A stretch of 32,864 bases of DNA. It comes from Heyndrickxia sporothermodurans (lineage in GTDB: Bacteria; Bacillota; Bacilli; Bacillales; Bacillaceae_C). Location of the stretch: NCBI RefSeq assembly GCF_016785185.1, contig NZ_JAEKDY010000032.1. One strand, written 5' to 3'. The position numbers were made by a program, and so were the translations under genes. The notes below the pieces were generated by a model that saw only the letters and a list, made by a program, of their open reading frames with translations, made no database searches and was not told where the DNA came from. Below are positions 1-7,391 of the stretch, in pieces; position 1 is the stretch's first letter, and each line of letters begins with the position of its first letter.

Positions 1-74
1 AGCTTGTATCCAAGATTTCCTTCTAGATATTCTTTAACTACCATCAGTTTAAATTTCTCACTATATTTAGCCAT
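1..74 (-). CDS. IS3-family transposase OrfA, N-terminal fragment cut by the window edge
   Basis: The minus strand reads ATG at 74-72 and stays open to the window edge, giving a 24-residue start (MAKYSEKFKLMVVKEY and onward, ending near GNLGYKL). This is the usual beginning of OrfA of IS3-family elements of the IS150 type, whose N-terminal helix-turn-helix binds the element ends. A GGAG ribosome site lies seven to eight bases upstream. The rest of OrfA and OrfB must lie to the left of the window. Family assignment rests on the N-terminus plus the matching terminal sequence at 110-127; the exact IS name cannot be given. Confidence 0.75.
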   Translation of the reverse strand, partial: MAKYSEKFKLMVVKEYLEGNLGYK

Positions 75-81
75 AAATAAA

Positions 82-120
82 CACTCCAAAAGTTAGATTT
101 TTACTCTAACTTTTGGGGTG
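82..120 (-). promoter_or_regulatory. Hairpin inside the IS end that covers the transposase ribosome site
   Basis: Positions 82-97 and 105-120 are inverted copies, 16 bases with one mismatch, separated by 7 bases. In a transcript entering the IS from outside, the 3' arm contains the GGAGTG ribosome site of OrfA, so pairing would hide it. Other insertion sequences are known to protect themselves from read-through transcription in this way. The pairing is seen in the sequence; the function is inferred. Confidence 0.55.
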
Positions 121-141
121 CAGTACAAAGAGGGGTCCTCA

Positions 142-244
142 TCTTATCTTTCAGATACATACGTATCTGCAGGAATTAGCACCGTTCCATATAGGGGGTT
201 GCTGGACGTCATTGGGCCTGGTCCCTCAGTCGCTCTTGATAAGA
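142..244 (-). ncRNA. SAM-I (S-box) riboswitch aptamer
   Basis: The minus strand shows the S-box landmarks in order. A P1 arm TCTTATC is followed by AAGAG, GACTGAGGGA, then CCAGGCCC, ATGACG, CCAGCAACC, ACGGTGCTAATTCC, and the closing GAAAGATAAGA. P1 pairs TCTTATC with GATAAGA. S-box RNAs bind S-adenosylmethionine and stop transcription of methionine and cysteine genes. Only about 13 bases of the expression platform remain before the IS end at 127, so the controlled gene is separated from its switch and lies left of the window, if it survives. Confidence 0.93.
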
Positions 245-280
245 ATATATTTAATTGGTTTAAATTTCTTAATAAATTGA

Positions 281-309
281 ATTTTATAATCAATCAATCT
301 AATTGTCAA
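281..309 (-). promoter_or_regulatory. Sigma-A promoter of the SAM riboswitch leader
   Basis: On the minus strand TTGACA (309-304) is followed by a 17-base spacer and TAAAAT (286-281). That is a full -35 match and a 5/6 -10 match at ideal spacing. Transcription would start near 274, about 30 bases before the aptamer. Confidence 0.75.
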
Positions 310-330
310 TTATTTTTTTACTCTTAAAAT

Positions 331-354
331 ACATGAAAACACTTACATTCATGT
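331..354 (-). terminator. Weak hairpin after the DinB-like gene
   Basis: ACATGAA (331-337) and TTCATGT (348-354) form a 7-bp stem. On the minus strand it is followed by ATTTTAAG. It lies 64 bases past the stop of the DinB-like gene. The weak stem makes this a tentative terminator. Confidence 0.3.
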
Positions 355-417
355 GACTGTTAGAAATATTTTTATTATTCATGATCGTGATACTGGTTAA
401 AGTCCTGTATCCCAGTT

Positions 418-891
418 CTAATCCCATATTATCGGTCTTTCCAAACCGATCATACGTAAATATTGTAAAAATTGTCCGGCATGAACTCCATCATGATAGG
501 CAATTCGCAGAAGCATGTCCCCTAAATATCGCTGATAGCCTACATCACTGCGATCGATAAGTCTATTTTTTAATTCATCGGTTGAAAGAGATTGAACATA
601 TGAAATGAAATTGTCAAAGTAGGGTTTCGATAGTTCAATTTCTTTTTCTATTGATATAATCGGTTCCTCATCAAATGGCGCTGGTGCCTCCTCTTTAATT
701 GAACCATTTTTCTCTAACATTAAATGATAGTAGAAGGTTGAGGTCCAAACATGACGGATCATTTCTCCAAAAGACATTGCATCTTTATCTGGTCGCCATT
801 CAATCCAGCTATCAGACAGTGACCTCCATAATTTAATGGAACGACGACGTGTTTCTTGCAAATTTAAAATACTTAACTCAATCGAATTCAT
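418..891 (-). CDS. DinB/YfiT-like metal-binding four-helix protein
   Basis: This 157-residue soluble protein resembles the DinB superfamily, four-helix bundles that bind a divalent metal through three histidines. Candidate ligands are H47 in IRHVW and H133 and H137 in YHDGVHAGQ, which is the usual DinB arrangement. Family members include thiol transferases (bacillithiol- or mycothiol-dependent) and many proteins of unknown role, so no reaction is assigned. A GGGAGG site seven bases before the ATG supports the start. It is divergent from the ArsR gene at 960, with only 68 bases between them, so the regulator may act on both promoters; that is inference. Confidence 0.8.
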   Translation of the reverse strand: MNSIELSILNLQETRRRSIKLWRSLSDSWIEWRPDKDAMSFGEMIRHVWTSTFYYHLMLEKNGSIKEEAPAPFDEEPIISIEKEIELSKPYFDNFISYVQSLSTDELKNRLIDRSDVGYQRYLGDMLLRIAYHDGVHAGQFLQYLRMIGLERPIIWD

Positions 892-959
892 TCAAATTCC
901 TCCCGTTAATTGATTACTAGATTATTGTAGTATAAATACATTTAGGGTACCATCGAAAT

Positions 960-1646
960 ATGAATGTATATCCGAATATTTCATATATTGCAAAACTCAT
1001 AGCCGAACCAACGCGTGCCATCATTTTAGATCGTTTAATGGATGGGAGAGCACTGCCAGCCAGTGAACTAGCTTTTATGGCGAAAGTATCCCATCCAACA
1101 ATTAGCTCCCACCTTGCAAAGCTTGTTGAAGGAAATCTACTAGTAATGGAGCAGCACGGAAGACATCGTTACTACCGGCTAGCCAATGAGGAAGTCGCCG
1201 AGGTCATTGAAAAATTAGGAACGATCGCACCGCAAGCAGAAATTCGCACATTACGACAATCAAGTCAAATGAAACAAGTCCGTCATGGTCGAACTTGCTA
1301 CGACCATTTAGCTGGAGAACTTGGTGTAAAAGTGACTCAAGCTTTGCTTGATAAAAAAATCATCATTTTAGACAAGGAGGCATTTGTTGTTACTGAACAA
1401 GGGAAAAACTGGTTTCTTCAATTAGGAATTAATATTGAAGAGGCTACGATTAAAAGGAGGATTTTTGCTAAACCATGCCTTGATTGGAGTGAAAGACGCT
1501 ATCATATGTCAGGCTGGTTAGGTGCGGCGATTGCTAATCATTTTTTTACACAAAAATGGATAATAAAAGCTGATTCGAGTCGTGCGGTCCATCTGACTCC
1601 AAAAGGGATACAAGCATTGAAACAGCATTTCGAGATTGAAATGTAG
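960..1646 (+). CDS. ArsR-family winged-helix transcriptional regulator
   Basis: This 228-residue protein has an N-terminal ArsR-type winged helix (about residues 5-90). AEPTRAIILDRLMDGRALPASELA begins the domain, and the recognition helix lies near SHPTISSHLAKL. The C-terminal half is extended relative to minimal ArsR proteins, and I see no obvious metal-binding cysteine pair in the recognition helix. It is therefore more like the larger ArsR regulators that sit beside hydrolases and drug-resistance genes. No strong ribosome site precedes the ATG; a TATAAA-like -10 sequence is within about 30 bases, so the leader is very short. It is 46 bases upstream of the hydrolase at 1693 on the same strand, so it probably controls that gene. 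Confidence 0.85.
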   Translation: MNVYPNISYIAKLIAEPTRAIILDRLMDGRALPASELAFMAKVSHPTISSHLAKLVEGNLLVMEQHGRHRYYRLANEEVAEVIEKLGTIAPQAEIRTLRQSSQMKQVRHGRTCYDHLAGELGVKVTQALLDKKIIILDKEAFVVTEQGKNWFLQLGINIEEATIKRRIFAKPCLDWSERRYHMSGWLGAAIANHFFTQKWIIKADSSRAVHLTPKGIQALKQHFEIEM

Positions 1647-1692
1647 TTACTAGCCACTGTTTTATTAATAAAATTAGAAAAGAGAGGAAACA

Positions 1693-2982
1693 ATGTCTAT
1701 TTTAAATGAACCAAAAATAGTTGTTGATTCACAGGTTTCACTTATTGATTGTCCCATTGAAATACAAGCCCGAGGGTTACACCACACCAAAGAATACACG
1801 ATACGTCTGAAACGGCGATCGATTACGCAAAAAGCTGTTAAATACTGGGAATCGAAAGCCGTTTTTTGTGCAGATTACAACGGATTGATTTCATTAAATG
1901 AACAAGCCCCGCTTTCTGGATCTTATTCTATTAAAGATGGGATGGGGTTATTTTGGTCTTTGGAAGTGGTAAAGACTCATGAAAATGTCAATGAACCCTA
2001 TCATATGCTAGCTCCACATAAGTTTATTATATCGCTTGAACACGACGGCAAAATTGTTGATGAAAAGCAAATCACTCGTCTTTGGTATTCTTCAGATGTA
2101 GTTCGGATTCCAGTCAGAGAGGAAGGAATTGTTGGAACGTATTTTCAGCATAAAAGTGATAAAAAGCTACCAGGCATCATTGTTGTAGGTGGGTCAGAGG
2201 GCGGAATCTATGAATTTCTTGATGGATTACTCGCATCCAAAGGATTTAACGTCCTCGCGCTTGGGTATTTTGGCATTGAGAAACTACCTAACAGTCTGGC
2301 GAATATCCCTCTTGAATATGTTCAAAAAGCCATCCATTGGCTAAAGGCTAGGAATGAAGTTGATGATCGATGGCTCGGAATACATGGAACTTCCAGAGGT
2401 GGGGAATTAGCTTTATGGTCCGCAAGTTTATTTCCTGACATTAAAGCAACCGTCTCCTTGAATGGATCGGCTGTTTCTTTTTCCGGTATTGACCCTTGGT
2501 CAGATGATGCAAATTTACCACCCGCATGGACATATAAAAATAAACCACTCCCCTATGCATCCAAAAAGAACCCTGTTGAGGTGGCATTAAAATGTAAACA
2601 AATGTGGTATAAGAATCAAAACCCGTTAACCATCTGGTATCAAACATTAATATCCGATCAAACAATATTGGACGAAGCAATCATCCCAGTTGAAAAGAGT
2701 AACAGCTCATTTCTATTCATTTCCGGTGAAGACGATGCAAATTTTGACTCGGCATCGCTTAATCAAGAAGCGATAAAACGCTTAAAAACACATAAGCATC
2801 CTTATCCATATGAAAAGCTAGTATATTCCGGTGCAGGTCATGAAGTCGGCTTTCCATACATCCCTATTTTAGCAAATTCATGGACCGGAGGAACGAAACA
2901 GGAAACTGCTCATGCGAGTCAAAAAGCATGGAAAAGAACGATTGAGTTCTTTAAAGAAAGTTATCATAGTGCTACAATGTAG
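1693..2982 (+). CDS. Acyl-CoA thioester hydrolase / BAAT-type alpha/beta hydrolase
   Basis: This 429-residue protein has the two-part layout of the acyl-CoA thioesterase/bile-acid-CoA:amino acid N-acyltransferase family. An N-terminal beta-sandwich (about 10-135) is followed by an alpha/beta hydrolase domain (about 150-425). Visible catalytic residues are S234 in GTSRGGELAL (nucleophile elbow), an Asp near 347-348 (GEDDANFDS) and H383 in GAGHEVGFPY. The family usually has Cys or Ser as nucleophile; here it is Ser. Substrate is unknown, although hydrolysis or transfer of acyl-CoA thioesters is typical. The start is supported by GAGAGG six bases upstream. Gene order suggests control by the ArsR protein at 960-1646. 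Confidence 0.85.
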   Translation: MSILNEPKIVVDSQVSLIDCPIEIQARGLHHTKEYTIRLKRRSITQKAVKYWESKAVFCADYNGLISLNEQAPLSGSYSIKDGMGLFWSLEVVKTHENVNEPYHMLAPHKFIISLEHDGKIVDEKQITRLWYSSDVVRIPVREEGIVGTYFQHKSDKKLPGIIVVGGSEGGIYEFLDGLLASKGFNVLALGYFGIEKLPNSLANIPLEYVQKAIHWLKARNEVDDRWLGIHGTSRGGELALWSASLFPDIKATVSLNGSAVSFSGIDPWSDDANLPPAWTYKNKPLPYASKKNPVEVALKCKQMWYKNQNPLTIWYQTLISDQTILDEAIIPVEKSNSSFLFISGEDDANFDSASLNQEAIKRLKTHKHPYPYEKLVYSGAGHEVGFPYIPILANSWTGGTKQETAHASQKAWKRTIEFFKESYHSATM

Positions 2983-3019
2983 TTTGAAAGATTGATCATT
3001 CGTTGATCAATCTTTCAAA
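2983..3019. terminator. Long perfect inverted repeat after the BAAT-type hydrolase gene
   Basis: A 16-base arm (2983-2998) is repeated inverted at 3004-3019 around a 5-base loop, starting directly after the stop codon. The stem is strong, though AT-rich and without a clean U-run. It separates convergent genes, so it may stop transcription from both sides. Confidence 0.6.
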
Positions 3020-3050
3020 TCTTAGCTAAGTCAGTACTAATCCGTTTCAA

Positions 3051-3082
3051 AGAGATGCTTCTTTTTAGAGATGCTTCTTTTT
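3051..3082. repeat. Perfect 16-bp tandem duplication at the end of lhgO
   Basis: AGAGATGCTTCTTTTT occurs twice back to back at 3051-3066 and 3067-3082. The second copy ends on the first base of the lhgO stop codon (minus strand). It is a direct repeat, not a hairpin. Confidence 0.9.
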
Positions 3083-4281
3083 CACGATGTCACTTTGTAA
3101 GATGAAAGCATATTTACCACCTCTTTGCCAATTTCAATGGAGGCTGTTGCTGCAGGTGATGGTGCATTACATACATGCACAGATCGTTTTCCATTTATAA
3201 TATAAAAATCGTCAACGAGTGTACCATCATCTCTTAATGCCTGTGCTCGTATCCCTGTCGGTCCGGGAATCAAATCTTTTCCCTCTATACTCGGAATAAG
3301 GATTTGAACACTTTCCACAAATTTCTTTTTGTAAAAGGAACGGACCATTTCATTTATGCCTTCCTTCATATAAGTAGAAGCGAGCTTCCAAAACCCTAAA
3401 TAGGTTAACGTCTCAGCTGCATCCTGCAGTTTAAAGGAAACTTTCTTATAGCCTTCACGATCGAGGTTTAACACCGCATTAGGGCCAACATCAATTGTTC
3501 CATCTATCATTCTTGTAAAATGCACGCCAAGAAAAGGGAAATTCGGATTTGGAACCGGATAAATTAAATTTTTCACAAGATACTTTTTATCAGGAGCAAG
3601 CTGATAGTACTCCCCACGAAATGGGACAATTTTCATATCCAGCTTATAACCTGTTAATTTCGCTATTCGGTCACTTTGTAAACCGGCACAATTGATTAAC
3701 ATCCCTCCCCGCAACACTTGATGATTCGTTTCTACTATAACCTCATCCTCTAATTCTTTAATTTCTTTCGCTTCACTATTTAAAAAAATCTCTCCCCCTC
3801 GATTTCGAATAATAGTCCCTATGACTTCGCAAACCGACTGATAATTAACAATGCCGGCCATTGGTACATGGATTGCTTCAAGTCCTTGAACATGAGGTTC
3901 TAATTCTAACAATTCATTCCTATTAATCTTTCTAATTTGTAGGCCATTCCTTATCCCCTTTTGATAAAGATTGTCCAGTAGCAAACGTTCACTTTCAGAG
4001 GTTGCAACAATGACCTTGCCACATTGCTCATAAGGAATTTGATGTAACTCACAAAAAGCGACCATACTTTCGTTTCCTTCTTTGGCTAAACGTGCTTTTA
4101 AACTACCTGGCGTATAATAAATACCTGAATGAATCACACCGCTGTTATGTCCTGTTTGATGGGAAGCCAATTTCTCTTCTTTTTCAATAATGGCCAGTTT
4201 TGTACCAGGAAATTTATCACTTAATGCCATCGCCACTGATAAGCCAACAATACCCCCACCAACGATGATGTAATCATACAT
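3082..4281 (-). CDS. lhgO: L-2-hydroxyglutarate oxidase
   Basis: This 399-residue FAD-dependent oxidoreductase of the DAO family starts with the dinucleotide-binding motif GGGIVGL (residues 8-14). It carries the LhgO signatures HQTGHNSGVIHSGIYYTPGS and GPTGIRAQ. The enzyme oxidises L-2-hydroxyglutarate to 2-oxoglutarate and passes electrons to the membrane quinone pool or oxygen. Full length for the family. An AAGGGA site precedes the ATG. The gene lies downstream of the ABC-transporter operon on the same strand but behind a good terminator (4405-4443). It therefore probably has its own promoter; I found no convincing -35/-10 or -24/-12 pair. The GGAGC/GCTCC inverted pair near 4350-4370 could be an operator. 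Confidence 0.92.
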   Translation of the reverse strand: MYDYIIVGGGIVGLSVAMALSDKFPGTKLAIIEKEEKLASHQTGHNSGVIHSGIYYTPGSLKARLAKEGNESMVAFCELHQIPYEQCGKVIVATSESERLLLDNLYQKGIRNGLQIRKINRNELLELEPHVQGLEAIHVPMAGIVNYQSVCEVIGTIIRNRGGEIFLNSEAKEIKELEDEVIVETNHQVLRGGMLINCAGLQSDRIAKLTGYKLDMKIVPFRGEYYQLAPDKKYLVKNLIYPVPNPNFPFLGVHFTRMIDGTIDVGPNAVLNLDREGYKKVSFKLQDAAETLTYLGFWKLASTYMKEGINEMVRSFYKKKFVESVQILIPSIEGKDLIPGPTGIRAQALRDDGTLVDDFYIINGKRSVHVCNAPSPAATASIEIGKEVVNMLSSYKVTS

Positions 4282-4404
4282 TTCGTTCCCTTCTTTCTAT
4301 GCCTATTCATTTGGCTTTGTTAAACTTGTCCGTTGAATTCCACTGAAGGAGCTCGTTTTTTCGCTCCAATCAACTTAATGACAAAATTACAATGTGCTTT
4401 TCAA

Positions 4405-4443
4405 GAAAAAACAATTTCCCTTTAATCTTTCAAAGGGAAATTG
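4405..4443 (-). terminator. Intrinsic terminator of the TAXI/ABC operon
   Basis: CAATTTCCCTTT (4412-4423) pairs with its perfect complement at 4432-4443. On the minus strand the stem is followed by TTTTTTCTTG. It lies 25 bases after the last permease gene. Confidence 0.9.
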
Positions 4444-4467
4444 GATGTAAAAAACTTTCTATTAACA

Positions 4468-5277
4468 TTAACCACTTGTGTGATTCGATCCACCGAACAC
4501 ATTACCGACACCTTGTAATTTTTCGATAATAATAATTAAAATGACCGATATAAAGATAACCACTGTTGAAACGGAAGCCACAATTGGATTATAAGCATCT
4601 TGCATCGTTGAAAAAATTTCAATCGGGAGTGTTCTCATCTCTGGAGAAATCATAAATAATGAAACGGTTACATTATCAAATGATGTAAGAAATGCAAATA
4701 GCCCCCCTGAAATAATTGCAGGTCGAATCAGCGGAAGCGTTATTCTCCAAAAAACAATCAATGGATTCGCACCAAGAATAGCGGCTGCTCGTTCCAAATT
4801 ATAATCAAATCCACTTAAACCAGTGAGCACGAGTCGAATTACGTAAGGAATACAGATGATAATGTGAGCAATCAAAAATCCAGTCGATGTCCCAGAAAGC
4901 AACAATGGCGTAAAATAGACAAGCAGGGCAATCCCTAATACTAGCTGCGGAACACTTAATGGCGCTGTCAAAATTGACGTAATATACGCTTTTCCAGGGA
5001 TCTCGTATTTCGCAATACCGATTGCCCCTAATGTTCCGAATAAAACAGAAAAAAATGCGGCTAGAAAAGCAAATTGCACACTATTAAAGAAGGCATCCAT
5101 AAATTCAGGTCGCTCTAAAATTTTTGTATACCATTGCAATGAAAACCCTTCAGCAGGAAAACTTGGAAAATTTGCACTTGTAAATGAAGCAGGTATGACA
5201 ACAATTAACGGGATTAAAATATAAATAATCCCTATCACTGCCAGGGTAACTCTTAGCTTGCCCAAAGCATTCATCAT
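4468..5277 (-). CDS. ABC transporter permease, PotC-like
   Basis: This 269-residue inner-membrane permease has about six hydrophobic segments. The cytoplasmic EAA loop (ERAAAILGANPLIVFWRITLPLIRP, near residues 160-185) docks onto the ATPase. It belongs to the spermidine/putrescine, iron and phosphonate type of importers (BPD_transp_1), and the substrate cannot be told from the permease. Its ATG overlaps the stop of the upstream permease in an ATGA arrangement, so the two are translationally coupled. It is the last gene of the operon, followed by an intrinsic terminator. Confidence 0.9.
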   Translation of the reverse strand: MMNALGKLRVTLAVIGIIYILIPLIVVIPASFTSANFPSFPAEGFSLQWYTKILERPEFMDAFFNSVQFAFLAAFFSVLFGTLGAIGIAKYEIPGKAYITSILTAPLSVPQLVLGIALLVYFTPLLLSGTSTGFLIAHIIICIPYVIRLVLTGLSGFDYNLERAAAILGANPLIVFWRITLPLIRPAIISGGLFAFLTSFDNVTVSLFMISPEMRTLPIEIFSTMQDAYNPIVASVSTVVIFISVILIIIIEKLQGVGNVFGGSNHTSG

Positions 5278-6218
5278 CGAAATACCTCCTTAAACTTGCT
5301 CTTTTCCATTGAACGGGTAAACACCAACACTAATAGTAATGTCGTTGCAAGTAGTACATATGATAAAGCAGAACCGAATGTCCATTTCAGTAAATTATTT
5401 ATTTGATCATATAAAACAACCGGCATTACAGGCACATTCGCTCCTCCCATTAATGCTGGCGTTACATATGCACTCATCGATAAACTGAAGACAAGTACGC
5501 AACCAGAAACAACACCCGGTAAGCTTAGCGGAAGAGTAATTGAGAAAAAGCTTCGAAGTGGACTCGCACCAAGGATCGCTCCCGCTTTTTCTAATGACGG
5601 ATCGATATTATACAAACTGGTCACAATCGCAAGAACCATGAATGGTAAATAGGCATTCGATAAACCGATGACAACACCAAGCTCTGAAAATAATAGTTTA
5701 AGAGGAGTGTTAATAATACCCATATTTAGCAACAATTGATTAATGGTCCCATTCGGCAATAATAATAAATACCAGCCGAAATTCCGTACTACAATGCTAA
5801 CTAAAAGTGGTGAAGCAATGAGTAAAGTAATATACCCTCTAACCCGCTGCGAACTTTTTGCCATTGTTAACGCAATCGGATAACCGAGTAAAAGGGCAAC
5901 AATCACTGAATATAAACTGATTTTTACTGTAAGCCATAAAGAAGACAAATAATAGCTGTCGGTAAACAATGCAATATAGTTTTTTAGGCTATAAACAGCA
6001 TCTGCGCTATTTAAATGATCAGTCGAAATGAAACTTAAATATAAAATGTACAACATTGGTACAATAAAGAAACCAAAAATAAATAATAGAATCGGAATAA
6101 GAAGAAGCAGTCCCGGAATCCATCCTTTTCTTTTTTTGATTTTTGGTTTTTTTCTTCCCACGGTTACGTTTGTTGGTTTACTTATTTCTTGATCAGCATG
6201 ATGTCTGACGGGTTCCAT
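5274..6218 (-). CDS. ABC transporter permease, PotB-like
   Basis: This 314-residue membrane permease has a long, lysine-rich cytoplasmic N-terminus (about 1-32) before the first membrane segment, and about six segments in total. The EAA loop reads EKAGAILGASPLRSFFSITLPLSLPG. It forms the heterodimeric channel with the PotC-like protein. The start overlaps the end of the ATPase gene by 37 bases. It is supported by a GAGG site about ten bases before the ATG, inside the ATPase coding sequence. The overlap implies coupled expression. Confidence 0.88.
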   Translation of the reverse strand: MEPVRHHADQEISKPTNVTVGRKKPKIKKRKGWIPGLLLLIPILLFIFGFFIVPMLYILYLSFISTDHLNSADAVYSLKNYIALFTDSYYLSSLWLTVKISLYSVIVALLLGYPIALTMAKSSQRVRGYITLLIASPLLVSIVVRNFGWYLLLLPNGTINQLLLNMGIINTPLKLLFSELGVVIGLSNAYLPFMVLAIVTSLYNIDPSLEKAGAILGASPLRSFFSITLPLSLPGVVSGCVLVFSLSMSAYVTPALMGGANVPVMPVVLYDQINNLLKWTFGSALSYVLLATTLLLVLVFTRSMEKSKFKEVFR

Positions 6219-7282
6219 CTAATATATACCTCGCTTCCATACTGCCATGATGGGTCATATGAATTCGTTAAAATTTGTACCGATTCTCCAAATAAAGAAA
6301 CAGCAATTTCCCATGATGTGCCGAGATAATTTAGTTGACTAATTTCAGCTCGATGAAATTCTATCGATGATCCTGCTCGATCTTTCGTTGAAGCAATTTG
6401 GACTTTTTCCGGACGAATATATAGCTTTACTTCATCTCCCACCTTCAACAACCGATCGGTTCCCATCATATTCTCTTTTTTTACATTTGTAATCATCTCG
6501 CCTACTTTCACTGAAACGTGTTGATTATCAACAGCTGCAACCTTTCCATTAAAAGAATTCGATTTGCCTATGAATTGGAACACAAATTCCGACTCAGGAT
6601 GATCATATATTGAAGTTGGTGTACTAATTTGTTCAATCTTTCCTGCATTCATAACAACCACTCGATCTGACATTGAAAGGGCTTCTTCTTGGTCATGTGT
6701 AACAAATATCGTTGTTACACCAATTTCTTTTTGCAGACGTTTAATTTCTGTTCTTAATTCATGTCTTAACTTAGCATCCAGATTAGACAATGGTTCATCA
6801 AGGAGCAGCAATTCCGGCTCAACAACGAGGGCACGGGATATTGCTACACGCTGACGTTGTCCACCCGATAATTCCCTTGGATACCGATGTTCAAGCCCTG
6901 ACATCTTAACAAGTTCGAGTGCTCTCTCAATTTTCTTTTTTTGTGCCTCTTTCGCAACTTTTCTTAATTTCAACCCAAAGCTTAAATTCTCATATACCGT
7001 CATATGAGGAAATAAAGAATACGTTTGAAATACCATCCCAAGATCCCTTTTATAAGGGGGTATTTTGTTTACTTTTTTGCCTTTAATATATACATCACCT
7101 TGATCCGCTTCCAGGAATCCAGCAATTAAATTTAATGTCGTTGTCTTCCCGCATCCGGAAGGTCCAAGCAATGTTAGTAACTCCCCTTGCTTTACTTCTA
7201 GGTCAATTCCATTTAGTACTACATTGGGACCAAATTGCTTTATTGCACCTTTTATTTCTACATCATTTTTCATAGTACTCAT
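6182..7282 (-). CDS. ABC transporter ATP-binding protein, PotA-like
   Basis: This 366-residue ATPase has all nucleotide-binding motifs: Walker A GPSGCGKTT, Q-loop in MVFQTYSLFPHM, signature LSGGQRQRVAISRAL, Walker B LLLLDEPLSNLD, and the H-loop VTHDQEEAL. A C-terminal TOBE-type domain (about 285-360) follows. This is the standard plan for importers of polyamines, iron, phosphonates and related solutes. It energises the two permeases that follow. A GGAGGG site sits about 11 bases before the ATG; a second ATG three codons later is an alternative start. Confidence 0.92.
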   Translation of the reverse strand: MSTMKNDVEIKGAIKQFGPNVVLNGIDLEVKQGELLTLLGPSGCGKTTTLNLIAGFLEADQGDVYIKGKKVNKIPPYKRDLGMVFQTYSLFPHMTVYENLSFGLKLRKVAKEAQKKKIERALELVKMSGLEHRYPRELSGGQRQRVAISRALVVEPELLLLDEPLSNLDAKLRHELRTEIKRLQKEIGVTTIFVTHDQEEALSMSDRVVVMNAGKIEQISTPTSIYDHPESEFVFQFIGKSNSFNGKVAAVDNQHVSVKVGEMITNVKKENMMGTDRLLKVGDEVKLYIRPEKVQIASTKDRAGSSIEFHRAEISQLNYLGTSWEIAVSLFGESVQILTNSYDPSWQYGSEVYIRWNPSDIMLIKK

Positions 7283-7330
7283 GGATGTTTGTCCCTCCTA
7301 CGTTCCTAATTTATCAATCATTTCGGGATC

Positions 7331-7362
7331 GATTTGCTTCTTTAGGTTACAAAAAGCAAATC
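7331..7362 (-). promoter_or_regulatory. Intercistronic hairpin between binding-protein and ATPase genes
   Basis: GATTTGCTTCTTT (7331-7343) and AAAAAGCAAATC (7351-7362) form a stem of about 12 bp in a 109-base gap. No U-run follows on the minus strand, so it is not a full terminator. Hairpins here in binding-protein operons commonly protect the 3' end of the binding-protein message and raise its level over the membrane parts. That role is inferred. Confidence 0.5.
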
Positions 7363-7391
7363 TCTCCCTCACATTTGAAATGTACAAGCTT

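Larger units (their letters stand above)
1..127 (-). mobile_element. End of an IS3-family (IS150-like) insertion sequence
   Basis: Read on the minus strand the element begins TGTACTGCACCCC at 127-115. This matches the terminal inverted repeat typical of IS150-group IS3 elements, which start TGTACTGCACCC. The transposase OrfA begins 53 bases inside this end. The neighbouring host bases are the tail of a SAM riboswitch, so the insertion site is defined to within a few bases. The other end, and so the target duplication, is outside the window. Confidence 0.75.

Noticed and set aside
118..327. 69-residue plus-strand frame over the riboswitch
   Set aside because: It is the opposite strand of a conserved structured RNA and an IS end.
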